A stretch of 64,000 nucleotides of DNA from Suillus spraguei (lineage: Eukaryota > Basidiomycota > Agaricomycetes > Boletales > Suillaceae): contig JABCPU010000076.1 in NCBI GenBank assembly GCA_016800925.1, positions 124,001 through 188,000 of the forward strand, in the 5' to 3' direction. Positions within the stretch are counted from its first letter, which is position 1. Each line of letters begins with the position of its first letter. The notes beneath the pieces were generated by a model. That model saw nothing but the letters and a program-made list of their open reading frames with translations, made no database searches and had not been told where the DNA came from. A program made the translations under genes and the position numbers. Positions 32,674 to 43,125 of this stretch are shown here, one piece after another.

Positions 32674-33414
32674 TATTCGAATTGTGTTAGTGTACTTCGT
32701 GACTGGACCGTCGTTTTCGAGGTTGAAATTATACTTCGTAGTCACTTGTTTTACTAGGTGCAAATACTGGGTTGGCTCCAAGGCGTGTCTGGAGTCCCGT
32801 CGAAACTTTTTGCCTAATAAGGCAATGCACGTGAGCACGGTGCTCTGGCAAATGAGCACGGTGCTCTGGCTTTCCATAAGATGGACCATGGCGATGCCAT
32901 CGAGGCTCTTCTTATGGGAAATATGTGTCATACATGATAGAAAACGGGCGCTGGCTAGATAGAACGAACTCTAGTGAGTTCCCTAGTCGAGTATAAGAGA
33001 CTGGGGAAAGCGAGCGAAACTTTAAGGTAACTCCGCTGGCGTAGCGCTAAGTGAATGAGTTGTCTGGGTCAAACGAAAGGGTAACTATGTACTACATTGG
33101 CGGGTTGATTTCCAACAACACATACATTTCCGCACTACCCCATGCTCAAACATTCGGCGGAAAATTTTCTTTGCACACATGTTGCATCAATCATCGCCAT
33201 CAAGGTCCCAGTAACCGACCCCCTTGATTTTATTGCCTGGCCTTAATACTTCCCGTCCTGTAACATGCATGTCCTATATTGGCTACAATATACTGCTATA
33301 GGATTATCCTGCATGTATTTTTACCGTATAAAAGAGCCCGGCGGACGATAAACAAGCTATCAAACAAAAGGCGTAATGATCATCTCACCACCTTAAGTCA
33401 TCCTGCGAGCCCCG
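32674..33414. other. Intergenic
   Basis: No gene was recognised. A short direct repeat at about 32827-32870 contains the palindrome GAGCACGGTGCTC twice. A TATAAAAG motif occurs near 33329 without an attached gene. Confidence 0.45.
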
Positions 33415-34705
33415 TCACCATGCCATAAAATCCCGAATTAAGGCCACCACAAGAGGAACAAATACAGATGTGAATAGTGGCGTATACACTACATACTTAT
33501 GCTTGGCCGAAAAGTACAACAATGCCAGCATCCCAGGATTAGGGAAAGCGCGTGATGCCATAGATAATGCCTTACTGGACCATCGCAGAGCAAGCGCCGG
33601 TGCGATAGGCGTGCATTGTTTGAGCAGTCTTCATTAATACGACATTAGATGCAGAGCATACCTCATGGAGCGATGCAAGGGTATGTAGGACATCATCTCG
33701 TACCACTTGCCCAACAGGCATGCTGTTGATCTGATCCACGAGCTTCACGATGCTAAGCAATGTGTCCTGACTGCCTTGCACGACACTGGAGCAGTATCTA
33801 ACTGCCAGTTGGATATAACGGAACTTTCTTCTATGCTGAAGCCGAGGGGAACGGGTGGCACGCCTAAAAGGGGCAGCCAGCTGGGTGGCAAAGTTGCGGA
33901 AAACTGGCTTTAGAATATCATATACAAGATGCAACGAGGAACTGAGTTCATTGTTGAGGATAAAAATACTGCCCCATTGAGGCAAAAGGAAGGAGCTCTG
34001 ATTTGTTGAACGACCTATCGATGAGTCAGAAACGTCCAGAAGTGAGTACACGCGACACTTGGCTTCACTGTCAATAATGTTCGTGGGTGAGTGGGGGTCT
34101 CAGAGGGAGCGAATAGAACAAAGTGGAGGACAAGATCATTCGAGACGCTGGATGCTACGATAACTGGTTAGGTGTTGACAGCGTCAATCACAACACAGTA
34201 CTGACCAAGTATCCATTCGGCAGAGTCGATGAATGCCGCCAAGTCTTCTCGAGTAAGCCCAGAGACTTTAGTGTCACCAAAGGTTATGCGTTTCGGCTCA
34301 AATGCTAATGGAACATAATACTGGACTTGACTTTCAACCATAAAATTGTCCAAAATGGAGAGTCGAGATATCAGCGGGAATGAATTCTGGCAAAGCGTCT
34401 TTAGAGTCGGTCTCGAAATAAGAGGAACATCAGGTTACCTGTGAGCGCAGCTTCCACATGCCATGTCTCAACAAATCGATTGGAGGTTGCATCTTCGTTT
34501 AGCAGCGTAAAAGCGGGACGATAGTGATCCGAGTTGTTGGACAACACGCTGCGAATGTGAAGTGCTTGACTCTGGAGAAACGATGAGGTCGACAATATAG
34601 AGCTTAATCTCGTTGCTAATGTAAGAGCAGTTGGCTTCATTTTAAAATATCGTACTCTTATTGACTCACCTGACTGGGCATCGGTCTTGCTCACCCGCAA
34701 GTGTC
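33415..34705 (-). pseudogene. GPI transamidase subunit GPI17/PIG-S, truncated
   Basis: Minus-strand blocks match PIG-S in order: HYRPAFTLLNEDATS, DNFMVESQVQYYVPLAFEP, REDLAAFIDSAEWILG, VLHFVLFAPSETP, SSFLLPQWGSIFILN, MPVGQVVRDDVLHTLASLHE and a C-terminal transmembrane region (ALSMASRAFPNPGMLALLY, then PLFTSVFVPLVVALI). PIG-S is an endoplasmic-reticulum membrane subunit that helps attach GPI anchors. The N-terminal transmembrane segment and roughly 200 following residues are absent upstream. Frames fail to join at about 34440/34390, about 34090 and about 33660. So this is most likely a 5'-truncated pseudogene of a gene whose functional copy should lie elsewhere. Confidence 0.75.
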
Positions 34706-35857
34706 TTGAATGGGCAATTGAGGTCTGTTCGCCAAGAACAATTGTATACAGGATAGATGCTACTACAGTAACAAGTCAAATTGTCCTGTCCGCTAATACA
34801 ATTTTCGTGAGTGCACATACCTTCATTATTTCTGTCTTGTAGGCGTAGGCCAACGCCTCTCCACCTTCCATATTGATTTGTCACGAGTAATGCTTGGGCT
34901 TGAGAGTTTAGGCTGTGATTTTGTTGGCTAATGGACGCATCAAAGTGAACAGCGAAAGGAAAAACGATGTTACTCTGAACTTATGATTGTACTTGACTGT
35001 TTGGAAGTGTTTGAATACCAATATCGATAATCGACCCGCAGATGGGGGTCGGAGTTTCAATTCTTCATTGCTACAGACAAGTTATGGCACTTACTTATTT
35101 TGCCTCAAGCGTTCACTGCGACTGAGCGTCTTCGTTCCTAGTTGCATAAAAGTTTAAACATCCATGTTCGATAACTGACCTTCACTTGCTTACAGATAGT
35201 TTTACAAATATTCATATCACCACGATGCGCTAGGCTAATTTTCAACCCGAGTTCTACTACCTGTGGCAAGTGTTGCAGCATCTTGGAGGTTCCAACACTT
35301 TCAAGCATGACTTCTGCAAGCTATGAAACTTCTACTTGTGCTAATCCTTCACCTGCACATGATATACAGCGTTCTCTAGGTGGCAATTTGTCGTCTGTAT
35401 ACGACGTAAGTTCTCGTGAGGGTCGTACTTTCTCGGGTCGTTCAAATACCCTTTTATTAGTCACCCTATCCTACTGCACGTCGAAGATCTCCATCTTCGA
35501 GGAGATACGGCCTGTATGATAGTTATGTCCCCCGTGGGTGACCTGGCTATCGTAGTGATGATCATCCGAACATTTACAGGCCAAATACATAGAGACCACT
35601 GACCAGAACGCTACAGCAGCCGTAGTCCATCCCCAGATCGTTACGACCGGTCTCGATCTATGGAATTGCGCTTCTAGGATTCCAGTTCCCGCTGGCAGTC
35701 CTCTTGGCGAAATCAAAGATCCTCTACAGAAAAGACCTCGCAGAGATACTATGGCAGAGTGCATGTTTGAGCCATCAGATTCCTGGAAGCAATTACACGT
35801 CGATCGATCCGGCCTATACAAAGTGTTTGCCCGCTTGTGTCACTTGGTATTTTCTCA
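34706..35857. other. Unrecognised stretch
   Basis: No PIG-S N-terminus is present here. A plus-strand frame at about 35600-35830 is open and protein-like (VTTGLDLWNCASRIPVPAG, then WKQLHVDRSGLYKVF) and abuts the dispersed repeat. I cannot assign it. Confidence 0.35.
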
Positions 35858-36133
35858 CGACGTTATGGTATGAGCAACGGCGACAAACCTTGGCACTGGC
35901 TGCTCTTTTTGACTCAAACTGGCCGCATGCTCCACAATCATTTACCTGACTGATTACAATTCGTTCACGGCCTCATACGTTGCAACTGCAATGTGCCTAA
36001 AAATTGAAAGCGGAGAAATTACCGATGAGAACAGCCTTGCCGATCGAACAGATTCTGAGACGAGAAGGCCGATTCTGATACGCTCTATGTATACTGCAAC
36101 TGAGTCTAATCATGATGAGGAAAGAGGAACAAT
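35858..36133 (+). repeat. Dispersed repeat, copy B
   Basis: It is homologous to 18043-18347. Its right edge joins directly to the 3' end of the EGF-like coding remnant. Confidence 0.8.
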
Positions 36134-36134
36134 G

Positions 36135-36604
36135 ACTGAATGTATTGTAACTGACTTTCGCAGTTCCCGTTTGTAGCTAAAAAGAAACCGGCCGCACATG
36201 CAGCACATTGAGTTCCGTTTGACGCCGAGGTCCAACCACTAAGACAGGTACACTGTCCGTTAGCGCCACATTCGCCATTGATACAATTGCAACTCGATGG
36301 CAGGTTTGACACTACTGGCACCAAGCAACGTCCCGTGCCCGAGATTCCATCATCGCATGAAGTACACCCTGACGGACAGGCCTGACACTCCGGTCCGAAG
36401 AAACCAGACGAGCACGCCTCGCAAGATGAACCGGTGAATCCGCTTGGACATTGACACGTCCCATAAGAGGAGCAAATGCCATCTCCGGAACAAACCGGCG
36501 AACAGGATGACAATTGCAGGTTGAGCAACGACAGGAACCCTGAAGCGCTCGCAGGGAGCTGGCTGACATCAGGAATAGAGTTCCACAAAATGACACGGCT
36601 GTTC
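36135..36604 (-). pseudogene. EGF-like Cys-rich domain fragment
   Basis: An open minus-strand frame carries EGF/growth-factor-receptor-type repeats: CSPVCSGDGICSSYGTCQC, CEACSSGFFGPECQACPSG, CTSCDDGISGTGRC, CNCINGECGANGQCTCLSGW. This is the Cys-rich module of large secreted or surface Agaricomycete proteins. Here it has no signal peptide or other domains of its own. It is joined upstream, in the same open frame, to amidase-derived sequence, and ends in the dispersed repeat. It is a fragment of a larger gene. Confidence 0.75.
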
Positions 36605-37695
36605 CTGACAGGTAATAGCCAAAGCGAAGCTTGGAAGGGAGCTCGACAGTGTGATACGGCATGGGAACATTCTGGTGAGACGAGTCCTTTTTGGCCAAAG
36701 ATAGTTTTGCAGGACAATTCACAGTCCTGAACAGACCTAGAAAATAGTCGAGAATGAGCCAAGTGATGCAGGTAGCGACTAACTGCGCTAATGACCCATG
36801 AGAAGATCGAATTGCTTCGAATCCAGGCCGGACGGCTGTAAGACAAAGCCAGTTATCGTCTTAGTTGGAAGAATCGAGAACATCACCTTCCTTGTGTACC
36901 AATAGAACTAACACGTTCAGCCGTTGGCTTCAAAGAGTACACACCGCAATACGATGCTGGGATGCGCAAGCTTCCTCCGATATCAGAACCAATGCCCAAG
37001 GCGGATCCGTCCATGGCAAGCAAAGCTCCCTCTAGTGCCAGACGTTGTTGATATTCACAAGCATATGACGAACCTCCACCAGAGCTGCCTCCGCATGTAT
37101 ACTTGTTGTTCCATGGGTTTGTCGTGCGACCCCAGAGAGGATTAGAGCATTCGAACGCGAGCATTGTCTGCGGTACATTGGTCTTCACGAAGATGATGGC
37201 ACCAGCAGCTCTGAGTTGAGCAACGACCTACAGGTAATGATAGAGAGAATGGGTGAATGTGATAATAAGGACATGCGCAAGCGTCTTTTTTGCCTGGGTT
37301 GTTGGCCCATGCTGTGAACCCAATGGTCGCGTCGTATCCCTCGATCTGGTCTACAGCAAAGTTCAAAAACGTATTGGTTGCACATGGAGCGATGTAAAAT
37401 TATCTTTGACGCTGACTGGAACACCATGAAAAGGTCCCCGCAGTGTTTTTGTGCTCGCAAACTCTGCATCAAGCTCCTTTGCTTGCTTTCGGGCGTCCTC
37501 ATATAGGACTGTGAAAGGTGTTAGGATGGAAATACCAGAAGAGAATTGGCGAATCTACTCCCCTTCTGTAAGACAGTTTACCTTGGCCTGAGCTATAGCA
37601 GAACGCGCAATGTATGCCTCAAGGACTTCGGAAGACGTCCATTCTCCTTTAGCCATCCTTTGCACAATTTCACTAGCTACAGAGGTCACATCACA
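36605..37695 (-). pseudogene. Amidase-signature enzyme gene, truncated and broken
   Basis: Fungal acetamidase-type blocks appear in order on the minus strand: ASEIVQRMAKGEWTSSEVL, VLYEDARKQAKELDAEFAST, GPFHGVPVSVKDN (catalytic Lys), IEGYDATIGFTAWANNPG, RAAGAIIFVKTNVPQTMLAF, YTCGGSSGG (cis-Ser), GSDIGGSLRIPASYCG (nucleophile Ser), RPGFEAIRSSHGSLA, VELPSKLRFGYYLSG. Damage is plain. The donor after LTE reads GGGAGT instead of GTGAGT (changed base at 37561). The frame also shifts around 36640-36720, and the C-terminal half is replaced by an EGF-like fragment. The first exon is missing next to the TIR transposon. The amidase family hydrolyses amides; this copy cannot. Confidence 0.85.
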
Positions 37696-38074
37696 GCACC
37701 TACTGGAAGCATGACGCGAGTTTTTCGCATTTAAGAGAGAAATGCAAAGGGTTGAATGGCATTGCTTTGATTGATGGTACGATACTATGCCTCACGGTGG
37801 AATCGTCACCCCCGAAAGTCGTCACGACCTAAATATCTCACTCAATTCTTACCTCTACACACAATTCAGAACTTGAGTCGATGTTTCTATCATGCACCTT
37901 TCATTGCGAGGTTGAACGATCAATTTTTATTAAGAAACGGTGAAGTTCATTGAAAGCCGTCAAAGTCACGCTGGTGACAGCCAGCCGAGCGCTGCCGTGG
38001 CGGAGTTCTAAAAAATACTACCACTGGCTGTTGACTGGCTGTGACGACTTTTCAGTGAGCTGACACATTCAGGC

Positions 38075-38412
38075 ATGGTTCGCCCAAAAGGCAAATCACG
38101 AGAGTCGCGTGATCCCACTTATGAGCAGCGGATCCAGACTGCCATCCAGGGGATTACAACCAAGGTCTACAAGACCATCAAAGAAGCCGCATTGGCCAAT
38201 AATGTAAGCTAGTATTTTGCCCTCTCCGAGTCACTGTTTTAATAACTCTCATGATTTTATCAAACTAGATACCTCGCACAACTTTGGGTGAACGGTACTC
38301 AGGGGAACATAAACCATGTCGCGAGGCACATGTAGGTCAGCAGATCCTCACGCCTGCACAAGAGCAGACCATTCTCGACTGTCGAGCACGACATCACAAC
38401 GAAAACCTTTGA
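38075..38412 (+). CDS. Psq/CENP-B-type helix-turn-helix protein within the TIR element
   Basis: Exons 38075-38203 and 38269-38412 encode 90 residues: YEQRIQTAIQGITTKVYKTI, KEAALANNIPRTTLGERYSG, CREAHVGQQILTPAQEQTIL. The pattern matches the first DNA-binding helix-turn-helix of pogo/Tigger transposases and CENP-B. The usual second HTH and DDE nuclease are absent. The frame ends in TGA while the overlapping frame one base away continues as the SAP-like sequence, so an ancestral fusion may have been broken. Probable role, by inference: binding the element's own ends. Confidence 0.7.
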
Positions 38413-38968
38413 TGCCTTATCTTCTTATCGACTCAAGGATGATTTTATCGCCATTGCTGGCGCTCTGGGGCTTTCTCGCAAGGGGACCGTTGCAACTCTC
38501 ACTTCGAGAATCAAGGAGTACATTGCCGACCCACCTAATGCTCATCTGGCCAACAACCCACGATTTTCAGCTCTGTTTGGCAATGGCAGAACGCGCGCGA
38601 GAAACGCCACATCAGCAACTGACAATTCAACTACCATCAGCGCTGCACCCATTGAAATTCCACCCATTCCAGCACTACCTGCCAATAGCTCTCATTATTC
38701 TTCTCGCGAACATCCTAATGATTCTAACATAAATAGTCCTGATCCACGCCATGAAATACCTTACAATCCTCCTGTACATCCAACTCGCAGCAACATACCA
38801 GCATCTCAGCAATTTTCCGGACATTTTACTTCACACCAGCATCAAGTTCATTTGCCTCATCATGGACCACATAGTTCTCATTCTCATGAAGCATTTCCTG
38901 CACCATACAGCCATTATAATTACAACCACATCCCCTACAATACTCCACGTCACACCAACCAATCATAA
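38334..38968 (+). CDS. SAP-like domain frame within the TIR element
   Basis: The open frame contains FDALSSYRLKDDFIAIAGAL then GLSRKGTVATLTSRIKEYIA, which has the helix-Gly-helix look of a SAP (DNA-binding) motif. A Ser/Pro/His-rich tail follows (HQHQVHLPHHGPHSSHSH) and ends in TAA at 38966. No good start codon precedes the SAP-like part, so it may be translated only as a continuation of the HTH gene by splicing or frameshift. SAP assignment is from pattern only. Confidence 0.4.
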
Positions 38969-39094
38969 TTTTTGACCTGTAACAATTTTTTTAGGCGTTG
39001 CCGAGCGGAATTTGAAAGCGGCAGCAGTGAACTGCTGTGACAAAAGTGTGACTGACGACTTTCGGGGGTGACGATTCCACCGTGAGGCATAGTA

Positions 39095-39839
39095 GGTGTT
39101 TGCTGCATGGCGGAGCTGGCGTGGATCCGGAGAAGGGATTATACCCAAGAATGACAGCAGGGACAGTTTCCTTTTGCGAGCAGGGACGGTAGAAGGGAAG
39201 CAGGGACGGTTTCCTTTCTGGAGCAGGGACGGCAGGGACGTGATGTAAAGAATTTTCATTTTTAAAAAAAAATGGCGGATGGGAAATAAGAAGCAGGGAC
39301 GATTGACAGCAAAAGAACACTCAATGGAACAGTACCCACTCATCTACACCTTTATAGGAATACTTTTTGAGGTTTTTGAGTGCTGGCAGTGAGAGGTAAC
39401 CCATAGAAAAAATCCCACTCTGCCACATAAAAGTATGTATTATGGTGGATGCAGCAATAGTGCAACAAGGACTACATGCGCTAGTGACGAGTACAGAGCA
39501 TTACGATGTGTGCGAGTAGTAGCCATAGTATGGACCGGGCGCTGCTTGTAATTCTCGTTTGCTAAACACAAAGTCAACGCGTGAAACGAGGAAGCAGTCT
39601 ATAGCCTGAATGTTGTGTTTGCGAAACGCGTCAATTATGTACCGTAGATAAGACCAGGTATGTAAGGTGCAAAGTAGCTTTGCGTATATTTACATCTGTT
39701 TTAGCAGATTTCAGATTTCACTGGGGTTCATGCACATGACTGAAGCGCATCTTGAAACCTATGAATGAAAGGGTAAGTCACAATAGGCTGGTGAGTGATA
39801 CAAGGCAAGCAGATGGATACTGACAAATGAATTGACGTG
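39095..39839. other. Intergenic, GCAGGGACG-rich
   Basis: About 39145-39240 holds five copies of a GCAGGGAC(G/A) motif spaced 9-30 nt. Nothing codes recognisably. Confidence 0.5.
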
Positions 39840-39862
39840 ATGGAATCACTGTGACTGCAGGA

Positions 39863-40249
39863 TCACAGATAAGCGAGGGAAAGGAAATATCCATCCCCAG
39901 AGTCGCTGCCACCAAAAGAGACGGCATATCCGTAGTGGAAGACAAATGGTGCAAGGGCCCTGGTAAGTCGGAATGCCAGCAGTGGCCTCGGTATGCACAC
40001 CAAACTTAACATGGCCTCCACCCCACCCCACAATGTGCGTAATGGTAGCGGTAAATATGGGGGAAGGGTGGGGATGGAACTCATGTGTAGGGTATATTGA
40101 TAAACAACGATGGTGTCGCCAACACCAAGTTGCTCAGACGAAGAACTTGGTCCACAGTAGCCGTTGAACACCCACGTGTCTGAGTCAGAGTCAGCGCTGA
40201 AGGAGGGGTTGATAACGAGTGAAGCGGCTACCGATGTGACAAATGGCAT
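39863..40249 (-). CDS. Hypothetical protein fragment
   Basis: A minus-strand open frame of 128 codons with ATG at 40249 starts with a plausible region (SLVINPSFSADSDSDTWVFN, GYCGPSSSSEQLGVGDTIVV) and then becomes Pro/Leu-rich. It may be the first exon of a short gene. No family recognised and no supporting splice chain. Confidence 0.25.
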   Translation of the reverse strand: MPFVTSVAASLVINPSFSADSDSDTWVFNGYCGPSSSSEQLGVGDTIVVYQYTLHMSSIPTLPPYLPLPLRTLWGGVEAMLSLVCIPRPLLAFRLTRALAPFVFHYGYAVSFGGSDSGDGYFLSLAYL

Positions 40250-40497
40250 ATTATAGGAGGAATGATACTGGGGTTCACAGTACTATATGATAGTCCAGAA
40301 TCACAACTTGGCAAAAGGTGAGGTAATTATATACTGACACATTATAAATGTAAGGCAAGTAAGGGTGAATAGGACATATATTAGTAATTAGAGCTAGTAC
40401 GGTAACTAGTAGTATGTGTCCTTACAGCAGTTTGCATAATAAGAGAGGCCGGCGGTATTTTCCAAAAAAGCGTGCATTTGTTTTCGAAAAGTAGTCC

Positions 40498-40775
40498 TAC
40501 AAAGATCGATTTTTATCTCAACAATGAAGCAAGCTATTGACATGGTCCAAGCGACAAAACTGATCAGAAAAATCGAACGCAGACGACCAGCGAAAAAACC
40601 AAGCGATTCGGTGAAGTTGGTGGTCACCTGCTCTCAGAGCCAACAGTCTACAAAGATTGATTTTTATTTCAGTAACGAAGCAAGATAATGACAAGCGGTA
40701 AGATACAAACTTGATAAGAACAATGAGGCGCAGACGACTGTAGAACGAATGGAACGATCTGGCGAAGTGGACACT
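40498..40775. repeat. Imperfect tandem duplication, about 140-bp unit
   Basis: Two units starting CTACAAAGAT(C/T)GATTTTTAT contain the same ordered blocks (A(A/C)GAAGCAAG, CGCAGACGAC). They are about 150 nt apart and diverged. Confidence 0.75.
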
Positions 40776-40859
40776 TGTCTCGTGTCTAGTACTAGTATAC
40801 AAACCAAATTCACACACATCTAATCTCACTTTTCCCGGTCTGCTACATTGTCTCGCAGG

Positions 40860-41109
40860 ATGGCAAAGGCTCCTGCACGAGTGCGCAAGGTCAAGGAGCC
40901 TCGTAAACGCGGCCGTCCTCCGAAAAAGCAATCACAGCTCCCCAGTGGTACACAGGTGGAAGATCCTTCAAGTCAGGAAGTCGTCTCAAAGACTAAACCA
41001 CGGCCACGGCCCATTCCACCGAAAAAAGCCTGGCACTTCGTCAGCAGCCACAATGCCAGGTGGATTCAGCTCCGCACCAGATGTCGGCGGAGCTCTTGTC
41101 GACAAAAAT
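40860..41109 (+). pseudogene. AT-hook protein fragment
   Basis: The frame from an ATG at 40860 encodes a basic segment with a classical AT-hook (PRKRGRPPKK), then GTQVEDPSSQEVVSKTKPRP. Near 41015-41030 the natural-looking sequence moves to the next frame (KPGTSSAATMPGGFSSAPDV). The gene stops abruptly where the minus-strand transposase remnant begins. It is a 5' fragment cut by rearrangement. Confidence 0.5.
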
Positions 41110-41600
41110 GAGTTGGTCGGGTCTATACTTGAGGCCAATCTGATACATGTACTCAGCACGTTTATCAAGGTTCCGCTCTCTTGCTTCTCGAGTGATCTAT
41201 TGCACACATCAATCAAAAATCATTGTCAACGAGAATCAAGACACTAACTTTCTTCCTTGAATATCCCGTGCGATGAAGCGTTCGCCAGATGGTGGACAAT
41301 GACAGGTGTTTCCCGCGAGCCTTGCTAATCTCATCACGGAGCTCATCTAGATACATATCACAGCTGCGGGACAAACAGCATGCCTGTACTTTTATATGTC
41401 AGAATTTGCACAGAAAGAGATTGAATATGGACGCACCTCGATATCTTCCAAGTCCATCATTCAAGTTCTACCACTCTTACCCCTCTGACTTTCTATGGCT
41501 TCCCAGTCAATTTATAGCATCGTGCAATCCTTTCTATTGTCGATTTGCTTGCACCAGTGTATGCCATGATTTCAGACGTGTCAAGGAGTGTTAGCATTTG
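41105..41600 (-). pseudogene. Tc1/IS630-type (DDE_3) transposase remnant
   Basis: On the minus strand: MLTLLDTSEIMAYTGASKST then IERIARCYKLTGK (helix-turn-helix), an intron, CDMYLDELRDEISKARGKHL, SLSTIWRTLHRTGYSRKK, a second gap, and YRPDQLIFVDKSSAD containing the first catalytic Asp. In-frame stops and shifts occur near 41480-41510 and 41290-41220, and the rest of the DDE domain is missing. It lies immediately outside MDE1 duplication copy B. Confidence 0.75.
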
Positions 41601-41624
41601 GATGATAATTTTGCATAGTTCTTG

Positions 41625-43125
41625 CGAAAATAAAGAGTGACCGTCCGCAGGCGAGTTGAGCGCTGGTATAGATTATGTTTGAGTCCTTAACCAATGAAGT
41701 TACCTCCTCTTGATAGTTTAGTATGAACCTCTCCTTCCCTCATTGTGGGTACTTCATGTACTATATCCTTACCTTGCGTCGCAGTACGATGCAGTCAAGA
41801 GGTTTATGAACAACAGTTATTCAACTCAGAGAGAAAAACGGGAATTCCTCAGAATCATCTGTCTGTACCCACTAGTATTGGTGTCAATGCAAATGGGCAC
41901 GTGAGTAACCGAAACGCATCATGGCCACACTAGGAATAAACGATATAGTCACTGGCAGGGGTGTGTTACTACAATGCAATCTCGTTGTTTAGGTCTGTGA
42001 TGGTATCAGTGGCGAGATGGGAATTAAAACGTTTGTTTCCGTACATTTACGTAAGATAGAGTACAGGCCGAGCACAGCCCTTATTCATTGAGCACCGTCG
42101 ATAGACCAGCTAACTTCATTTTGACTCCTATCTCCAACAAGTAATCGAGACACTGATATCATTAAGCTTTTGACCTGAGCATAAAATGAGTTGCAACTGA
42201 CCTCTGTTTGGGTTTTTGCTTTCTGCCAATCGTCGCCTGATGGGGGAAGTTGACATATAGAAATTAAGATGATTGGCCGATGACATACCCCACACATAAA
42301 TACCGTGCCGCAAAACGAGAATACCAGCGGCCCTGGGATACTTCTCCATGGCATCTTTCATGCTGTCCTTCAGGTCTTCTTCGTTAGGCGTATTGTCAAT
42401 GATCGGGACTTCAAGGGTGTCAAGGTATGAAAGGGTAGGGCCATTTCCGCCAATTCGAACGCCCTTGATCATCTTTCCAGAGATCAATGAAGGGAGAATA
42501 AAAAGTAAAAGCGCAATACCTCCTGTGAACAAGATCGGTATAAAAGCTCACAGAATCCTAACTCAACTCACTTGATGAGAAATTCTGAACATCTTCTCTT
42601 TCTCCCAAAGCAGTGTTGCCATCACAGCGTTCTGAGAATGAGTGTGAATACACGAGCCAGCGTTACGAATCGTAAAAGCATTCCAGAAAAGCGGGGTGCA
42701 AGCGGACTCTTTCAAGTTCAAGTTGGGGCGACGAAGAAAAATCCTATCGGTATGTGGAGAAGGCTCTGCCTGGGGATAAGGTAGGACGAATATATGCGAG
42801 GGCTCGATGCGCTCTTTCTGCACGCCTGAAGGGGCGATGTACACTTTATCGCTACGGGAAACTTATCAGTGCGCGCAAGGTGAAGCAGACAAGAAACGAA
42901 CTGAGTACGAATACAGATACCACCACCAGTGCCAGTCACCCATCCCAATCTATAGAAGGATGCGCATAGCTCTGATATAAGATTGGCAGGCTGATGATCG
43001 GTGATGCGATTGACAATTAGTATCACGAACCGAACTAGATACGGCTCACATGGAGAGGATCAGTGGACGTTACAAGAGCATCTTCCTGTGTTATGTTCGC
43101 AGACATTGTAATACAGTAACAGGCT
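41625..43125. repeat. Segmental duplication, copy B (contains MDE1-B)
   Basis: Counterpart of 23985-25735, same orientation. It lacks the 156-bp insertion and the extra sequence near 24130-24290. Confidence 0.93.
42081..43106 (-). CDS. MDE1: Methylthioribulose-1-phosphate dehydratase, copy B
   Basis: Exons on the minus strand: 43106-43050, 42990-42902, 42851-42572, 42522-42520 (3 nt), 42472-42289, 42236-42202, 42152-42081; 239 residues, matching yeast Mde1 (244). It starts [19 protein letters not shown] and ends normally in LNE, then TAA. Zinc-binding [10 protein letters not shown] and LRHGIYVWG are intact. The three-base exon GAG restores the conserved Glu in ISHQEMIKGV. The role is dehydration of MTRu-1-P to a diketo phosphate in methionine salvage, in the cytosol. 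Differences from copy A are scattered, including His for Asn at the second splice junction and Asp for Gly in VPIIDNT. Confidence 0.94.

Larger units (their letters stand above)
37785..39092. mobile_element. Tc1/mariner (pogo-like) transposon, 1308 bp
   Basis: Perfect 40-bp terminal inverted repeats start CTATGCCTCACGGTGGAATC at 37785 and end with the inverse at 39092. TA flanks both sides (37783-37784 and 39093-39094), the target site of Tc1/mariner elements. Inside is a two-exon gene for a psq/CENP-B-type helix-turn-helix, as in pogo/Tigger transposases, followed in another frame by a SAP-like open frame. No DDE catalytic domain is present, so the element must be non-autonomous. Perfect repeats suggest recent mobility. 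Confidence 0.9.

Noticed and set aside
33300..33345. TATA-box promoter (TATAAAAG) for an unknown plus-strand gene
   Set aside because: No open frame or exon chain follows on the plus strand; the region is downstream of the PIG-S remnant on the other strand.
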